Origin: RGIG5299 sp045588575
Lineage (GTDB): Bacteria; Bacillota; Clostridia; Oscillospirales; RGIG5299
Assembly: GCA_045588575.1 (NCBI GenBank)
Contig: JAZNEJ010000006.1
Location: 54,856 to 118,855, forward strand
DNA: 64,000 bases
Direction: 5' to 3'
Positions 7,301 to 15,046 of this stretch are shown here, one piece after another. Below the pieces are notes generated by a model that ran no database searches, was not told the DNA's origin, and saw only the letters and a list, made by a program, of their open reading frames with translations. Position 1 is the first letter of the stretch, and each line of letters begins with the position of its first letter. Made by a program: the position numbers and the translations under genes.

Positions 7301-9438
7301 CCGGCTACACTGCCGAAACGGTATGGAGCAAATATAATTTCTGGCCGCACGACCTTAAAATAGACGTTGATATGGGTAAAATCACCTTTGTTGACGGATA
7401 TAAGAGCGACGTTTTAAACACCTTCTCCAACGAGGAATTCCGTGTTAACACAGAAATGTATACCGACTTTCAAACAATGGGAAGCGACCCCTATTACACC
7501 GAGCATAAATCAACTCACGTTCACGTTGAAACCGCGCTTCCCGATAAGGCTCCGAGCTGTGAAGACGGCTACACGGGCAGAACCTTCTGCTATTTATGTA
7601 ACTCGGTTGTTAATTGGGGTGAAACTCTCCCCGCAACCTCAGCCCACAGCTTCGAAACTGTAAACGGCAAGTTCACCTGCACGGTGGGCGGTGAGATATT
7701 CAGCGGCATTTATAAAGACGGCACCACCTATTACGACGGTGTTGCGGCTATAAACGGATGGGTAGAAATCAACGGCGTTAAAACCTATTATTATCTTAAC
7801 GGCGAAAAGCTCATCGGCTCCAACTTTGTAAACGGCAAAATGCTCACCTTTGATGAAAACGGCGTTTATTTGCCCGAATATATTTACGACGGCTTCTTTG
7901 AATATCAGGGCAAGGTTATGTTCTTCGTAAATAACGAATATCTCACAGGCGCTCAGGCGTTGGGTAACGATTACTATTATTTTGATGAAAACGGCTTCGG
8001 AATAGAAGGCGAGTTTACACTTTGCGGTGAACTTTGCACCTTCGAAAGAGGCGTATACGTTTCCTGCAAAAACAGCAAGGTTCTCAATGCGGGATGGTGC
8101 GGAAAAAAAGCCGAATACGTTGTTTATTCCGACGGTCTTTTGAAGCTCGGCGGCAGCGGTGCAACCTATCAATATACCAATCACGGCAACCGCCCGTTTA
8201 TAGATTATCTTGAAATGATAAATAAAATTTACGTCGGCAAAGATATAACCGTTCTTAACTTAAACATCTTCTCTTACCTTCTCGCAAAAGAGGTTGTTTT
8301 TGAGGAAGGAACCGCATTGTTCAACATAAGCACCGGCGCATTCCATTCAATGCCCTACCTCAAAGAGCTTAATATCCCCGAAGGCGTTACATCTATTGGC
8401 GCAATTGCCTTCAAGAGAAGCGCCGCTCTTAAACGCATTAACATTCCTTCAACTGTAAAGAGCATTAGCGATACCGCATTCAAAAACACAAGCGCAGATT
8501 TGGTTTATTATGTAGAAGCAGGCTCTTATGCTGAAAACTACGTTAAAACAAAGGGCTGGAATTTCACAACCGAATCGTTCCTCAGAAACGGATTCTTTAA
8601 CGAAAACGGCGAAATTTTCTACTATCAGAACGGCGTTTTATGGACAAGACGCGGCGTATTAAAGGTAGGAAACGATTTCTATTATGCAAAAAATACAGGC
8701 GCATTGGTAACCAATCAAACCATTTGGGCAACGGTAACCAACGACCTCATTCCCTTTGCAAAATACGAGTTTGACGCAAACGGCAAAATGAATGTAAAGA
8801 ACGGATTTATTGAGGAAGACGGCGAGCTTTACTATTATGAAAACGGTGTAAAGCGCACCGCAAGAGGACTCTTTAAGGTCGGAAACGATTATTATTACGC
8901 CAAATCGGGCGGCGCGCTTTTAAGAAACTGCACCGAGTGGGCAAACGTAACAAACGACCTTCTTCCCAAAGCAAAATACGAGTTTGACGCAAACGGCAAA
9001 ATGAATGTAAAGAACGGATTTGTTGAGGAAGACGGCGAGCTTTACTATTATGAAAACGGTGTAAAGCGCACCGCAAGAGGACTCTTTAAGGTCGGAAACG
9101 ATTATTATTACGCCAAATCGGGCGGCGCACTTTTAAGAAACTGCACCGAGTGGGCAAACGTAACAAACGACCTTCTTCCCAAGGCAAAATACGATTTTGA
9201 CGCAAACGGCAAAATCGTTTTGAAAAACGGTTTTATTTCCGAAGCAGGCGAGCTTTATTACTACGTTAACGGTGAAAAATATACCACCCGTGGAGCGTTC
9301 AAGGTTGGCGACGACTATTATTACGCTCAAAACGGAGGAGCGCTTATAAGAAATAAAACCTTGTGGGTAAGCGTAACAAACGGTTTAATCACCGAGGGCA
9401 GACACACCTTCGACGAAGACGGCAAAATTGTTTTTTAA
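4393..9438 (+). CDS. Secreted phosphodiester glycosidase with Ig-like, cohesin-like, leucine-rich and cell-wall-binding repeats
   Basis: A 1681-residue exported protein with a signal peptide (about residues 1-30, MKKIVGKIF then a hydrophobic stretch ending NAIAAA). Residues of about 60-335 form a NAGPA/DUF2233 phosphodiester glycosidase domain: CDGGGSTTF followed by SDGGERPTTNTFLV is the family signature. Next come Ig-like segments (about 336-515), a carbohydrate-binding-like module starting WDFEDG (about 518-735), a further Ig-like segment, a cohesin-like domain (about 860-1020), a GYTGRTFCYLC cysteine motif (about 1055), tyrosine-rich repeats (about 1090-1230), BspA-type leucine-rich repeats (about 1260-1390), and four 71-residue tyrosine-rich wall-binding repeats to the C-terminus. 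There is no LPXTG motif, so attachment is probably non-covalent. It may trim phosphodiester-linked sugars on the cell's own polymer. RBS is AGGAGG. Confidence 0.86.
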   Translation: MKKIVGKIFVMLLVAVMLVGVIPVNAIAAAIQYNPDAVAGDDYYKLISKKDWTLAPGIEETEVVLNNADGSKRQVVHSVKVDMNNPYTKVIPGYKGMVPTMGNYGTEATSTQAKNAETLGYGNVVAATNAMLSWYDSAYYKSNPHLIGEPLYYNILDGYYYENSQGSSTFDKKNAVVVINYDYHPLTGEKRPEDMPKVLMRTQTDPLTGWEQNAISVWAWLVKPDENGVPKPTYSVNHTSGHESRTFVGITANGEIILSVSDGRQAPYSTGFTMYEMAEYMIELGCIYAANCDGGGSTTFVSERPGEELKVNCSLSDGGERPTTNTFLVISTAPSTGEFERATISSEYDYYTPGSSIRFNALGTDAIGTTVDIPDNVSWAIKEEGMGTIKDGVFTSNGKAGTVTVQMVYNGEVVGERTVTLAIPDALTFSQPVVTIPFGTRAMIPVKATLNGLYEIGLSPADVTITSTNSALGTVDGLHFIGSAVASSENKSEVTVTLNSNPEITATADFKLGEASVVMWDFEDGQADIDEWNCIVLRNPGEAHRDFYHKLSLATKEDGHVHNGNYSMRLETNGLSSADVHSKQYAYVRLGLKDQKISLENARSLGFWLYVPEDNIQCWVQGFYKYDSNGDGTPDTLAEVNLMNSENVYYNVDESGWHYLSMDLSDFEKVDLTYSEPFDSDPADGYNAGDKDEFFLVIIFHKAINNILWQTNGSINGPFTYYIDNITVDYSEAVEDREAPIFESVIFDNGSLKTTMGKHSVVTTKNNKINVTATVSEATYRTDGTGTKHTLYNYTGLNASTAKAYVDGVLVNSKFENGKITISDLAVADGYHRIKFEICDNAGNKSTVVRLVCVESGVKASTIQLVPTNPALVEKDRLDFGSIFWMDMIATNIETIQSVDMVVDLNNVNHWQLDNMVVADGFTATYTVDKETNTATVKFTRTGDVLYMGKAVLAQIPVRIIYFDTDMNIPGYTAETVWSKYNFWPHDLKIDVDMGKITFVDGYKSDVLNTFSNEEFRVNTEMYTDFQTMGSDPYYTEHKSTHVHVETALPDKAPSCEDGYTGRTFCYLCNSVVNWGETLPATSAHSFETVNGKFTCTVGGEIFSGIYKDGTTYYDGVAAINGWVEINGVKTYYYLNGEKLIGSNFVNGKMLTFDENGVYLPEYIYDGFFEYQGKVMFFVNNEYLTGAQALGNDYYYFDENGFGIEGEFTLCGELCTFERGVYVSCKNSKVLNAGWCGKKAEYVVYSDGLLKLGGSGATYQYTNHGNRPFIDYLEMINKIYVGKDITVLNLNIFSYLLAKEVVFEEGTALFNISTGAFHSMPYLKELNIPEGVTSIGAIAFKRSAALKRINIPSTVKSISDTAFKNTSADLVYYVEAGSYAENYVKTKGWNFTTESFLRNGFFNENGEIFYYQNGVLWTRRGVLKVGNDFYYAKNTGALVTNQTIWATVTNDLIPFAKYEFDANGKMNVKNGFIEEDGELYYYENGVKRTARGLFKVGNDYYYAKSGGALLRNCTEWANVTNDLLPKAKYEFDANGKMNVKNGFVEEDGELYYYENGVKRTARGLFKVGNDYYYAKSGGALLRNCTEWANVTNDLLPKAKYDFDANGKIVLKNGFISEAGELYYYVNGEKYTTRGAFKVGDDYYYAQNGGALIRNKTLWVSVTNGLITEGRHTFDEDGKIVF
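8587..9438 (+). repeat. Four tandem 213-bp (71-residue) wall-binding repeats
   Basis: Units start at 8587, 8800, 9013 and 9226, each exactly 213 bp, and the last ends at the stop codon. Each encodes NGF-x-EEDGELYYYENG-type and KVGNDYYYAK-type segments. Units 2 and 3 are almost identical at the DNA level, with only a few substitutions until the last dozen bases, so they are a recent duplication. Units 1 and 4 are more diverged. Copy number is likely to vary between strains and could be collapsed in short-read assemblies. Confidence 0.95.
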
Positions 9439-9451
9439 TTAAAGTTAAAGA

Positions 9452-9487
9452 ATCGGGGTAGTGCGGCTTTTGCCGCACTACACCGAT
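9452..9487 (+). other. Long hairpin without a T-tract
   Basis: TAGTGCGGC and GCCGCACTA flank a TTTT loop. ATCGG and CCGAT extend the stem with a single internal G/A mismatch. The sequence after it (AGTTTGC) has no run of T, so this is not a standard intrinsic terminator. It may be an mRNA 3'-end stabiliser or processing element between the glycosidase gene and the next glycosyltransferase. Confidence 0.6.
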
Positions 9488-9513
9488 AGTTTGCAAATAG
9501 AGGGGAACAGCCA

Positions 9514-10302
9514 ATGAAGGTTCAGGTTTTAGTGGCAACAATGAATCAAACGGATTATTCACTTTTGGAAAAAATGAATATCCAAACCGATGCGATTATA
9601 GGAAATCAGTGTAATCTCAACGAAATAACCGAAATTGAATATAAAAACCGAAAGGTAAAATGGCTTTCCTTTAATGAAAAAGGCGTGGGGCTTAACCGTA
9701 ACAACACGCTTTTAAGAGCAACCGAGGATATAGTTTTATTTGCAGATGACGACGTGGTATATTCAGACGGCTATGAAGAAACCATAGTCAAATTTTACGA
9801 AACTCATCCAAAAGCCGATATGGTTATTTTTAACCTTAAAATGAAGCGCGGCGATAACGAATTTTTCGAAAGAGTTACAAAAGAGGGCCGCGTCAACAAA
9901 CTTTCCGCAACGAAATACGGAACCTACTGTATATCCGCAAGACGTAAAAAACTTTGTCTTGCAAACGTTTTTTTCCATCTTAATTTCGGTGGAGGCGCTC
10001 TTTACGGTAGCGGTGAAGATTCAATTTTTTTACAAGACTGTTTAAAAAAGAAATTAAAAATTTACAGCACGAAGCAAATGATTGGCAGCTTAGACCACGG
10101 CGAGTCCACTTGGTTTAATGGCTATAACGACAAATATTTTTTTGATAAGGGCTTTTTGTTCGCTACTTTATTTCCCGCAGCGTGTTATCTTTATACTTTT
10201 GTTCATTGCTTTAAAAAGAGGAAAAAATATAAGGATTACGGCTGGCTTAACGGCTACAAGCAAATGTTAAAGGGAATACGTTTTAGAAAAAGGGAATTAT
10301 AA
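9514..10302 (+). CDS. Glycosyltransferase (GT-A fold, family 2-like)
   Basis: A 262-residue protein with a GT-A-type core. It starts MKVQVLVATMNQTDYSLL and has KGVGLNRNNTLLRA and an ADDD metal-binding motif at about residues 77-80 (LFADDDVVYSDGYEE), as in several capsular glycosyltransferases of Lachnospiraceae and streptococci. The opening strand and spacing differ from the two classic GT2 proteins in this locus, so it belongs to another subfamily. A ribosome site (AGAGGGG) lies about 9 bases upstream of the ATG. Its stop overlaps the ATG of the polymerase gene (TAATG), which suggests coupled translation. Sugar specificity is unknown. Confidence 0.82.
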   Translation: MKVQVLVATMNQTDYSLLEKMNIQTDAIIGNQCNLNEITEIEYKNRKVKWLSFNEKGVGLNRNNTLLRATEDIVLFADDDVVYSDGYEETIVKFYETHPKADMVIFNLKMKRGDNEFFERVTKEGRVNKLSATKYGTYCISARRKKLCLANVFFHLNFGGGALYGSGEDSIFLQDCLKKKLKIYSTKQMIGSLDHGESTWFNGYNDKYFFDKGFLFATLFPAACYLYTFVHCFKKRKKYKDYGWLNGYKQMLKGIRFRKREL

Positions 10303-11375
10303 TGATAGATATACAATCTATAATTGTTTATTTGGCGTTGGCGGCGGTTTGCTTTTTTGTTGGCAAAATAGCCGAAGAAACGAATAATAAAAAATTGGTG
10401 TGGATAATCGTTTTGGCGCTTTCACTCATCGCGGGTTTAAGAGCAATTTCGGTTGGAATCGACTCCAAAAACTACGATAACTGGTTTAAAATGCTTGCAA
10501 ACGGTAACGGAAACCAAATTTACGGCGTTGAGGTTACCTTTATATACATATGCAACTTTTTCTTGAGCCTTTGGAATAACACGAATTTTATCTTTTTCTT
10601 GCTTGCGGCGTTATCTCACGGCTTAATAATATTTACCTTGTGGAGAAACCGAGAAAATCTTTCTTTCCGTTGGGGCGTATTGGTTTATTACGTTATGTTT
10701 TTTGCCATGTCTTTAAACGGAATGCGTCAGTTTGCGGCAGTTGCGATTGTTATTTATGCAACGAATTTCGTCAAAGAAGGCAAATACGTAAGATTTGTTT
10801 TGGCAATTTTACTTGGCACACTTTTTCACGTAACGGCATTGGTGGGTATTATTTATATTCTATATGAAATACCGTTTATAAAAAGCTATGAAAGAAAAAG
10901 AAAAACGGCTTTAATAATTATATTATGCGTTATGGGAAGCGTTGCGCTGTTGGCGGCAGGCTATCTTCTTGAGCGTTACAGCGGATATTTCGATAGACTT
11001 TCAGGCTCTGTTGGAATAATGATGCTCGTTAAAATGGCGTTGCTTGCTTTGGCGGTTTTCATAATAGGTATGCCTACCGACCCAAAAGAAAGACGCACTT
11101 GGGGAATGTTCATAACTTTTTATGCGCTTGGAATAACCCTTAATTCATTGAGTTATGTCTTTTTATATGCAGGAAGAATAGGCCTTTATTTTTACGTTTT
11201 CGAAGCGTTTTTCTTGGGTTGGCTTTTCAAAGCGAAAAATCATTCAATATGGGTGGTTTTTTTAAAGCTTATTTACGGACTTTTAATTTTATATTTCCTT
11301 TTCGATTTGCTTGTAAGTAACCGCCAAGGTGAATTGCCTTACCGTTTTCTTTGGCAAATAAAGGAGTTTTTTTGA
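10302..11375 (+). CDS. EpsG family polysaccharide polymerase-like membrane protein
   Basis: A 357-residue polytopic membrane protein with about ten hydrophobic helices. LIAGLRAISVGIDSKNY near residue 50 (GLR-x-ISVGxD-x-x-NY) and the RWGVLVYYVMFFAMSLNGMRQFAA block near 120-140, where NGMRQ is the key motif, are the signatures of EpsG proteins. These act as the Wzy-type polymerase, joining lipid-linked repeat units outside the membrane. The gene starts on the last base of the preceding glycosyltransferase gene, and its stop shares one base with the next start (TGATG). It is the only polymerase candidate in the locus, which supports the role. Confidence 0.88.
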   Translation: MIDIQSIIVYLALAAVCFFVGKIAEETNNKKLVWIIVLALSLIAGLRAISVGIDSKNYDNWFKMLANGNGNQIYGVEVTFIYICNFFLSLWNNTNFIFFLLAALSHGLIIFTLWRNRENLSFRWGVLVYYVMFFAMSLNGMRQFAAVAIVIYATNFVKEGKYVRFVLAILLGTLFHVTALVGIIYILYEIPFIKSYERKRKTALIIILCVMGSVALLAAGYLLERYSGYFDRLSGSVGIMMLVKMALLALAVFIIGMPTDPKERRTWGMFITFYALGITLNSLSYVFLYAGRIGLYFYVFEAFFLGWLFKAKNHSIWVVFLKLIYGLLILYFLFDLLVSNRQGELPYRFLWQIKEFF

Positions 11376-12319
11376 TGTTTAGCGTAATTATTCCGGCTTA
11401 TAACGCCGAGGGCTTTATTAAAAACTCAATAACGAGCGTTTTAAATCAGACCAACGGTGATTTTGAGCTGATAATTATAGACGACGGCTCAACCGACGCC
11501 ACTGCCGAAATAATAAAAAGCTTTTCCGATAAACGAATTCGTTATATTTATCAGCAAAACGGAGGAGTATCAAGCGCAAGAAATAAAGGCGTTATAGAAA
11601 GCAAAGGTGAATATATTTGTTTTTTGGATGCCGATGACGAATGGCGCGAAAATCATTTAGAGGTTGTAGCGCTCTTAATAAAAAAATACCGTAATGCCAA
11701 AATGTTTGTTACAGGCTATGATATTCGCTTGGCAAACGGTGAAATAACCGAAAAATCGAAACGAATTCTTCGCTTGCTTCCAAATGAAGATTTTGAGTGC
11801 GATAACGGCTTTGAAATTCTTAATAATCACGGATATTTTCTTAACACCAATACGGTGTGTTGCGAAAAAGAGGTTTTTAATAAAGTCGGACTTTTTGCCG
11901 AGGGCGTTAAAAACGGTGAAGACGACGATATGTGGTACCGCCTTTTTGCCTATTATAATTTGGCAATTTCCAAAAAAGCCACGACGGTATATAACCGTGC
12001 AAATTGCGGCGCAACGGCAAAAAGGGGCGAGGTTTTCGAAACCTTTTTCTTAAAAAGAGTTGAAGATATTTTAAAATCCCCCGAGGTTTCCGAAAAGAGA
12101 AAAAACGCCATAATTATTTGGAAAGAAAGAAACAAGCTTTCGCGCGCAAGAAAATATATTCTTGCGGGAAACAAAAAAGAGGCGCTTAAAATAATTAAAA
12201 CGGTAAACTGCAAAAAGGTTAAAAATAAAAAGCTTATTGAAACTCTTATAGCCTTAATTCTTCCTTATAAGCTCACGAGAAAAGTTATAGATAAAAGAGA
12301 CGCAGATTATTACCGATAA
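11375..12319 (+). CDS. Glycosyltransferase family 2
   Basis: A 314-residue GT2 enzyme: FSVIIPAYNAEGFI, IIDDGSTDAT, NGGVSSARNKG and LDADDEW (the DxD-type metal site). The start is ATG 11375, 9 bases after AAGGAG and overlapping the upstream stop as TGATG. An upstream in-frame TTG at 11351 would add eight residues that precede the conserved first strand and has no ribosome site. The C-terminal third is basic and lysine-rich, as often seen in membrane-associated glycosyltransferases. It is the third enzyme of the locus with a clear GT-A fold, and the donor cannot be deduced. Confidence 0.9.
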   Translation: MFSVIIPAYNAEGFIKNSITSVLNQTNGDFELIIIDDGSTDATAEIIKSFSDKRIRYIYQQNGGVSSARNKGVIESKGEYICFLDADDEWRENHLEVVALLIKKYRNAKMFVTGYDIRLANGEITEKSKRILRLLPNEDFECDNGFEILNNHGYFLNTNTVCCEKEVFNKVGLFAEGVKNGEDDDMWYRLFAYYNLAISKKATTVYNRANCGATAKRGEVFETFFLKRVEDILKSPEVSEKRKNAIIIWKERNKLSRARKYILAGNKKEALKIIKTVNCKKVKNKKLIETLIALILPYKLTRKVIDKRDADYYR

Positions 12320-12334
12320 AAAGGAAACGAAATT

Positions 12335-13465
12335 ATGAAAATAGGAATAATAACACATTTTCATAAAAGCATAAATTACGGCGGTGTTTTACAGGCATAC
12401 GCCTTAACTGAATTTTTAAATAAAAACGGCTATAACGCCAAACAAATTTTATATAATCCTCAAATAAAAAACGTTTCAAAAGCTCCGCTTACTTTTAAGG
12501 TGTTTTTTTATAAGATATTTTCAAAAATCGAGAAAAAACTTTATAAAAAAAGAAACCGTCAAATAAAAAAGAGAATGCAAAGTCTTTTTGAAGATTTCAG
12601 AAACTCCGTTTCTCACACCGAAAAGGAATATAGGTCAAACGACGTTTTTGAAACAAACGAAATGTTCGATGCCTTTATAACGGGAAGCGACCAAGTGTGG
12701 AATCCCAATTGGTTTGATGAAAACTATTTTTTAAGCTTTACCGAAAAAGATAAGCTGAAAATTTCTTATGCGGCAAGCCTTGGAGTTTCAAGCCTTAATA
12801 AGCTTCAAAAAAGCATTTATTCCCAATATTTAAATAATTTTAACTCGATTTCGGTTAGAGAAAAAGCCGCCAAAGAAATTTTAACTGCAATAATCAATAA
12901 AGAGCCCGAACTAAGCGTTGACCCAACGCTTCTTCTTTCGGCAGACGAGTGGGATGAAATTGCGGCACCTCAAAAAATAAAAGAGCCCTATGTATTTTTA
13001 TATGCTCTCGGTGATGACGAAAAAATAAGAAAAACGGCGGAAAAATTTGCAAAAAGCAAAGGGCTTAAATTGGTTTTAATTCCCGATTTGCTTGGGGCAT
13101 ACCGAAGAAAAGACAGAAAAATAAAAGCTGAAAATATAACCGATGCAACCCCAAACGACTTTGTTTCGCTAATAAAGTACGCCGATTATATTTTTACCGA
13201 TAGCTTTCACGCCTGCGTTTTTTCGCTTGTTTATAAAAAACAGTTTTTCGCATTTCAAAGAGTTGGCGGCGTAAAAATGGGTTCACGAATAGAAACTTTA
13301 ACCGAGCTGTTTGAATGTTCCGAGCGTTTTATTAAAGACGAAAAAACAACCGTTGAAGATTTGGTTTCAATGCCGAAAACGGACTATTCAAAACAGTTTA
13401 ACGAATTCATCAAAGAAAAAGAAAAATCTTTAAAATATTTAAAAGAAAGCCTTACGGAATTTTAA
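12335..13465 (+). CDS. Polysaccharide pyruvyltransferase family protein
   Basis: A 376-residue protein of the CsaB/WcaK-type pyruvyltransferase family. It begins MKIGIITHFHKSINYGGVL, containing the NYGGVLQAYAL motif at residues 14-24 typical of family members in clostridial glycan clusters. It also has ITGSDQVWNP near residue 127 and FTDSFHACVFS near 285, which resembles the conserved TDSFHGT donor-site motif. The family puts ketal pyruvate from phosphoenolpyruvate onto sugars, adding negative charge. It sits one gene away from an FrhB-like iron-sulfur protein, a pairing that recurs in such loci. The glycan acceptor is unknown, and family members are often annotated without biochemical proof. 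Confidence 0.9.
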   Translation: MKIGIITHFHKSINYGGVLQAYALTEFLNKNGYNAKQILYNPQIKNVSKAPLTFKVFFYKIFSKIEKKLYKKRNRQIKKRMQSLFEDFRNSVSHTEKEYRSNDVFETNEMFDAFITGSDQVWNPNWFDENYFLSFTEKDKLKISYAASLGVSSLNKLQKSIYSQYLNNFNSISVREKAAKEILTAIINKEPELSVDPTLLLSADEWDEIAAPQKIKEPYVFLYALGDDEKIRKTAEKFAKSKGLKLVLIPDLLGAYRRKDRKIKAENITDATPNDFVSLIKYADYIFTDSFHACVFSLVYKKQFFAFQRVGGVKMGSRIETLTELFECSERFIKDEKTTVEDLVSMPKTDYSKQFNEFIKEKEKSLKYLKESLTEF

Positions 13466-13492
13466 AAATAAAAGTAAAAGGAGGGAAAAGGA

Positions 13493-15046
13493 ATGGCTAA
13501 AATAAATCAGCTCAAAGTTGGCTCCTTACTCTCCTATACCCAAATGTTTTTGGGCGTGGTAATTTCACTTTTATATACGCCCGTTATGTTAAACCTTTTA
13601 GGTCAAAGCGAATACGGTCTTTATAATACCGTTGCTTCAACGATATCGGTGTTATCACTGTTAAATCTCGGCTTTAACAGCGGCTATATAAGGTATTTTG
13701 CAAAATATAAAAAAGAAAACAACCTTAGCTCCATTTGGAAATTAAACGGACTTTTCCTTATAATATTCACGGTAATCGGCGTCGTAGCGCTTGCCTGCGG
13801 CCTTTTCCTTTCCTTTAATTTGGAATTGGTGTTTGCCGAAGGCTTAACCGCTTCGGAATATTCCTTGGCAAAAATTCTTATGCTTTTGCTCACGGTAAAT
13901 CTTGCAACGAGCTTCCCGATGAGTGTTTTTTCTCACATTATTTCGGCAAACGAAAAATTCGTTTTTTTAAAGCTTATAAGCGTAATAAAAACGGTTTTAA
14001 ATCCGCTCGTTACCTTGCCTCTTTTGCTTATGGGCTTCCGCTCGGTTGCAATAGTTGCGGTAACCTTGGCTTTTTCACTTGTAACCGACCTTCTGTTTTT
14101 ATATTACGTATTCAAAAAGCTCAAATATAAGTTCGAATTCAGCGGCTTTGAAAAGGGCGTTGTAAAAAGCCTTTTCGGATACACCGCTTTTATAGCAATA
14201 AACCTTATAGTAGACCAAATTAACTGGAACGTAGATAAAATTTTGCTTGGAAGATTTAAAGGAACCAATGCGGTTGCGGTATATTCGGTGGGCTACACGC
14301 TTTATCAGTACTATATGATGCTTTCAACTCCCATTTCTTCAATGTTCACTCCGAGAATACACCGAATAGTAAACGAAACGAATGAAAATAAGGAGCTTCA
14401 AAAATCGCAGCTCACCGAGCTTTTCGTTAAGGTGGGACGAATTCAGTTTTTAATATTAAGTCTTTTTTCAACGGGCATTATCTTTTTCGGCAAAGATTTT
14501 ATAACGAAATACTGGGCGGGAGAAGAATATTCAGACGCTTATTACGTCGCTCTTTTGCTTGTCCTGCCGGCAACCGTAGCGCTTATACAAAACTTGGGCA
14601 TTGAAATTCAAAGAGCGCAAAACAAGCATAAGTTCAGGGCCTTGGTTTATTTGGCTATGGCGGTAATAAACGTTGTTTTATCAATTTTCCTCTGTCAAAA
14701 ATACGGTGCAATAGGAAGCGCAATAGGCACCGCAATTTCACTTGTTTTGGCAAACGGCTTGGCAATAAATTTATATTATCATTATCGCTGCAACGTAAAC
14801 GCAGTGCTTTTTTGGAAAAATATTTTAAGAATGTCGTTGGGCCTTGTAATTCCCGTTTTGTCAGGAATTTTGCTTAATAAATATCTTGCTCATTTCGGAA
14901 TTTGGCAATATTTATTTGCAATTTTAATTTACACCTGTATTTATTGTGTTTCAATGTGGTTTTTGGGAATAAACGCTTACGAGCGCGGAATGTTTTTAAA
15001 GCTGATAAAAAAGGGGCTTAGAAAACGAAATGGAGATAATAAGTAA
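13493..15046 (+). CDS. Wzx-type polysaccharide flippase (MOP superfamily)
   Basis: A 517-residue integral membrane protein with about 12-14 predicted helices. LLYTPVMLNLLGQSEYGLYNT near the N-terminus (LLGQSEYGLY is the key part) is characteristic of Wzx-like oligosaccharide flippases of the MOP (MATE-like) superfamily. A later AVAVYSVGYTLYQYY segment and the basic C-terminus LKLIKKGLRKR also fit. It would move the lipid-linked repeat unit across the membrane to the EpsG-like polymerase. It has an AGGAGGG-type ribosome site. Its last 17 bases overlap the next gene. Confidence 0.92.
   Translation: MAKINQLKVGSLLSYTQMFLGVVISLLYTPVMLNLLGQSEYGLYNTVASTISVLSLLNLGFNSGYIRYFAKYKKENNLSSIWKLNGLFLIIFTVIGVVALACGLFLSFNLELVFAEGLTASEYSLAKILMLLLTVNLATSFPMSVFSHIISANEKFVFLKLISVIKTVLNPLVTLPLLLMGFRSVAIVAVTLAFSLVTDLLFLYYVFKKLKYKFEFSGFEKGVVKSLFGYTAFIAINLIVDQINWNVDKILLGRFKGTNAVAVYSVGYTLYQYYMMLSTPISSMFTPRIHRIVNETNENKELQKSQLTELFVKVGRIQFLILSLFSTGIIFFGKDFITKYWAGEEYSDAYYVALLLVLPATVALIQNLGIEIQRAQNKHKFRALVYLAMAVINVVLSIFLCQKYGAIGSAIGTAISLVLANGLAINLYYHYRCNVNAVLFWKNILRMSLGLVIPVLSGILLNKYLAHFGIWQYLFAILIYTCIYCVSMWFLGINAYERGMFLKLIKKGLRKRNGDNK

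Noticed and set aside
7639..8184. 181-codon minus-strand frame inside the large glycosidase gene
   Set aside because: It is antisense to tyrosine-rich repeats, which create long shadow frames; no ribosome site or motif was seen.
8587..9438. 213-bp tandem repeats considered as a mobile or VNTR element
   Set aside because: They are in-frame protein repeats of a secreted wall-binding protein, not a mobile element.
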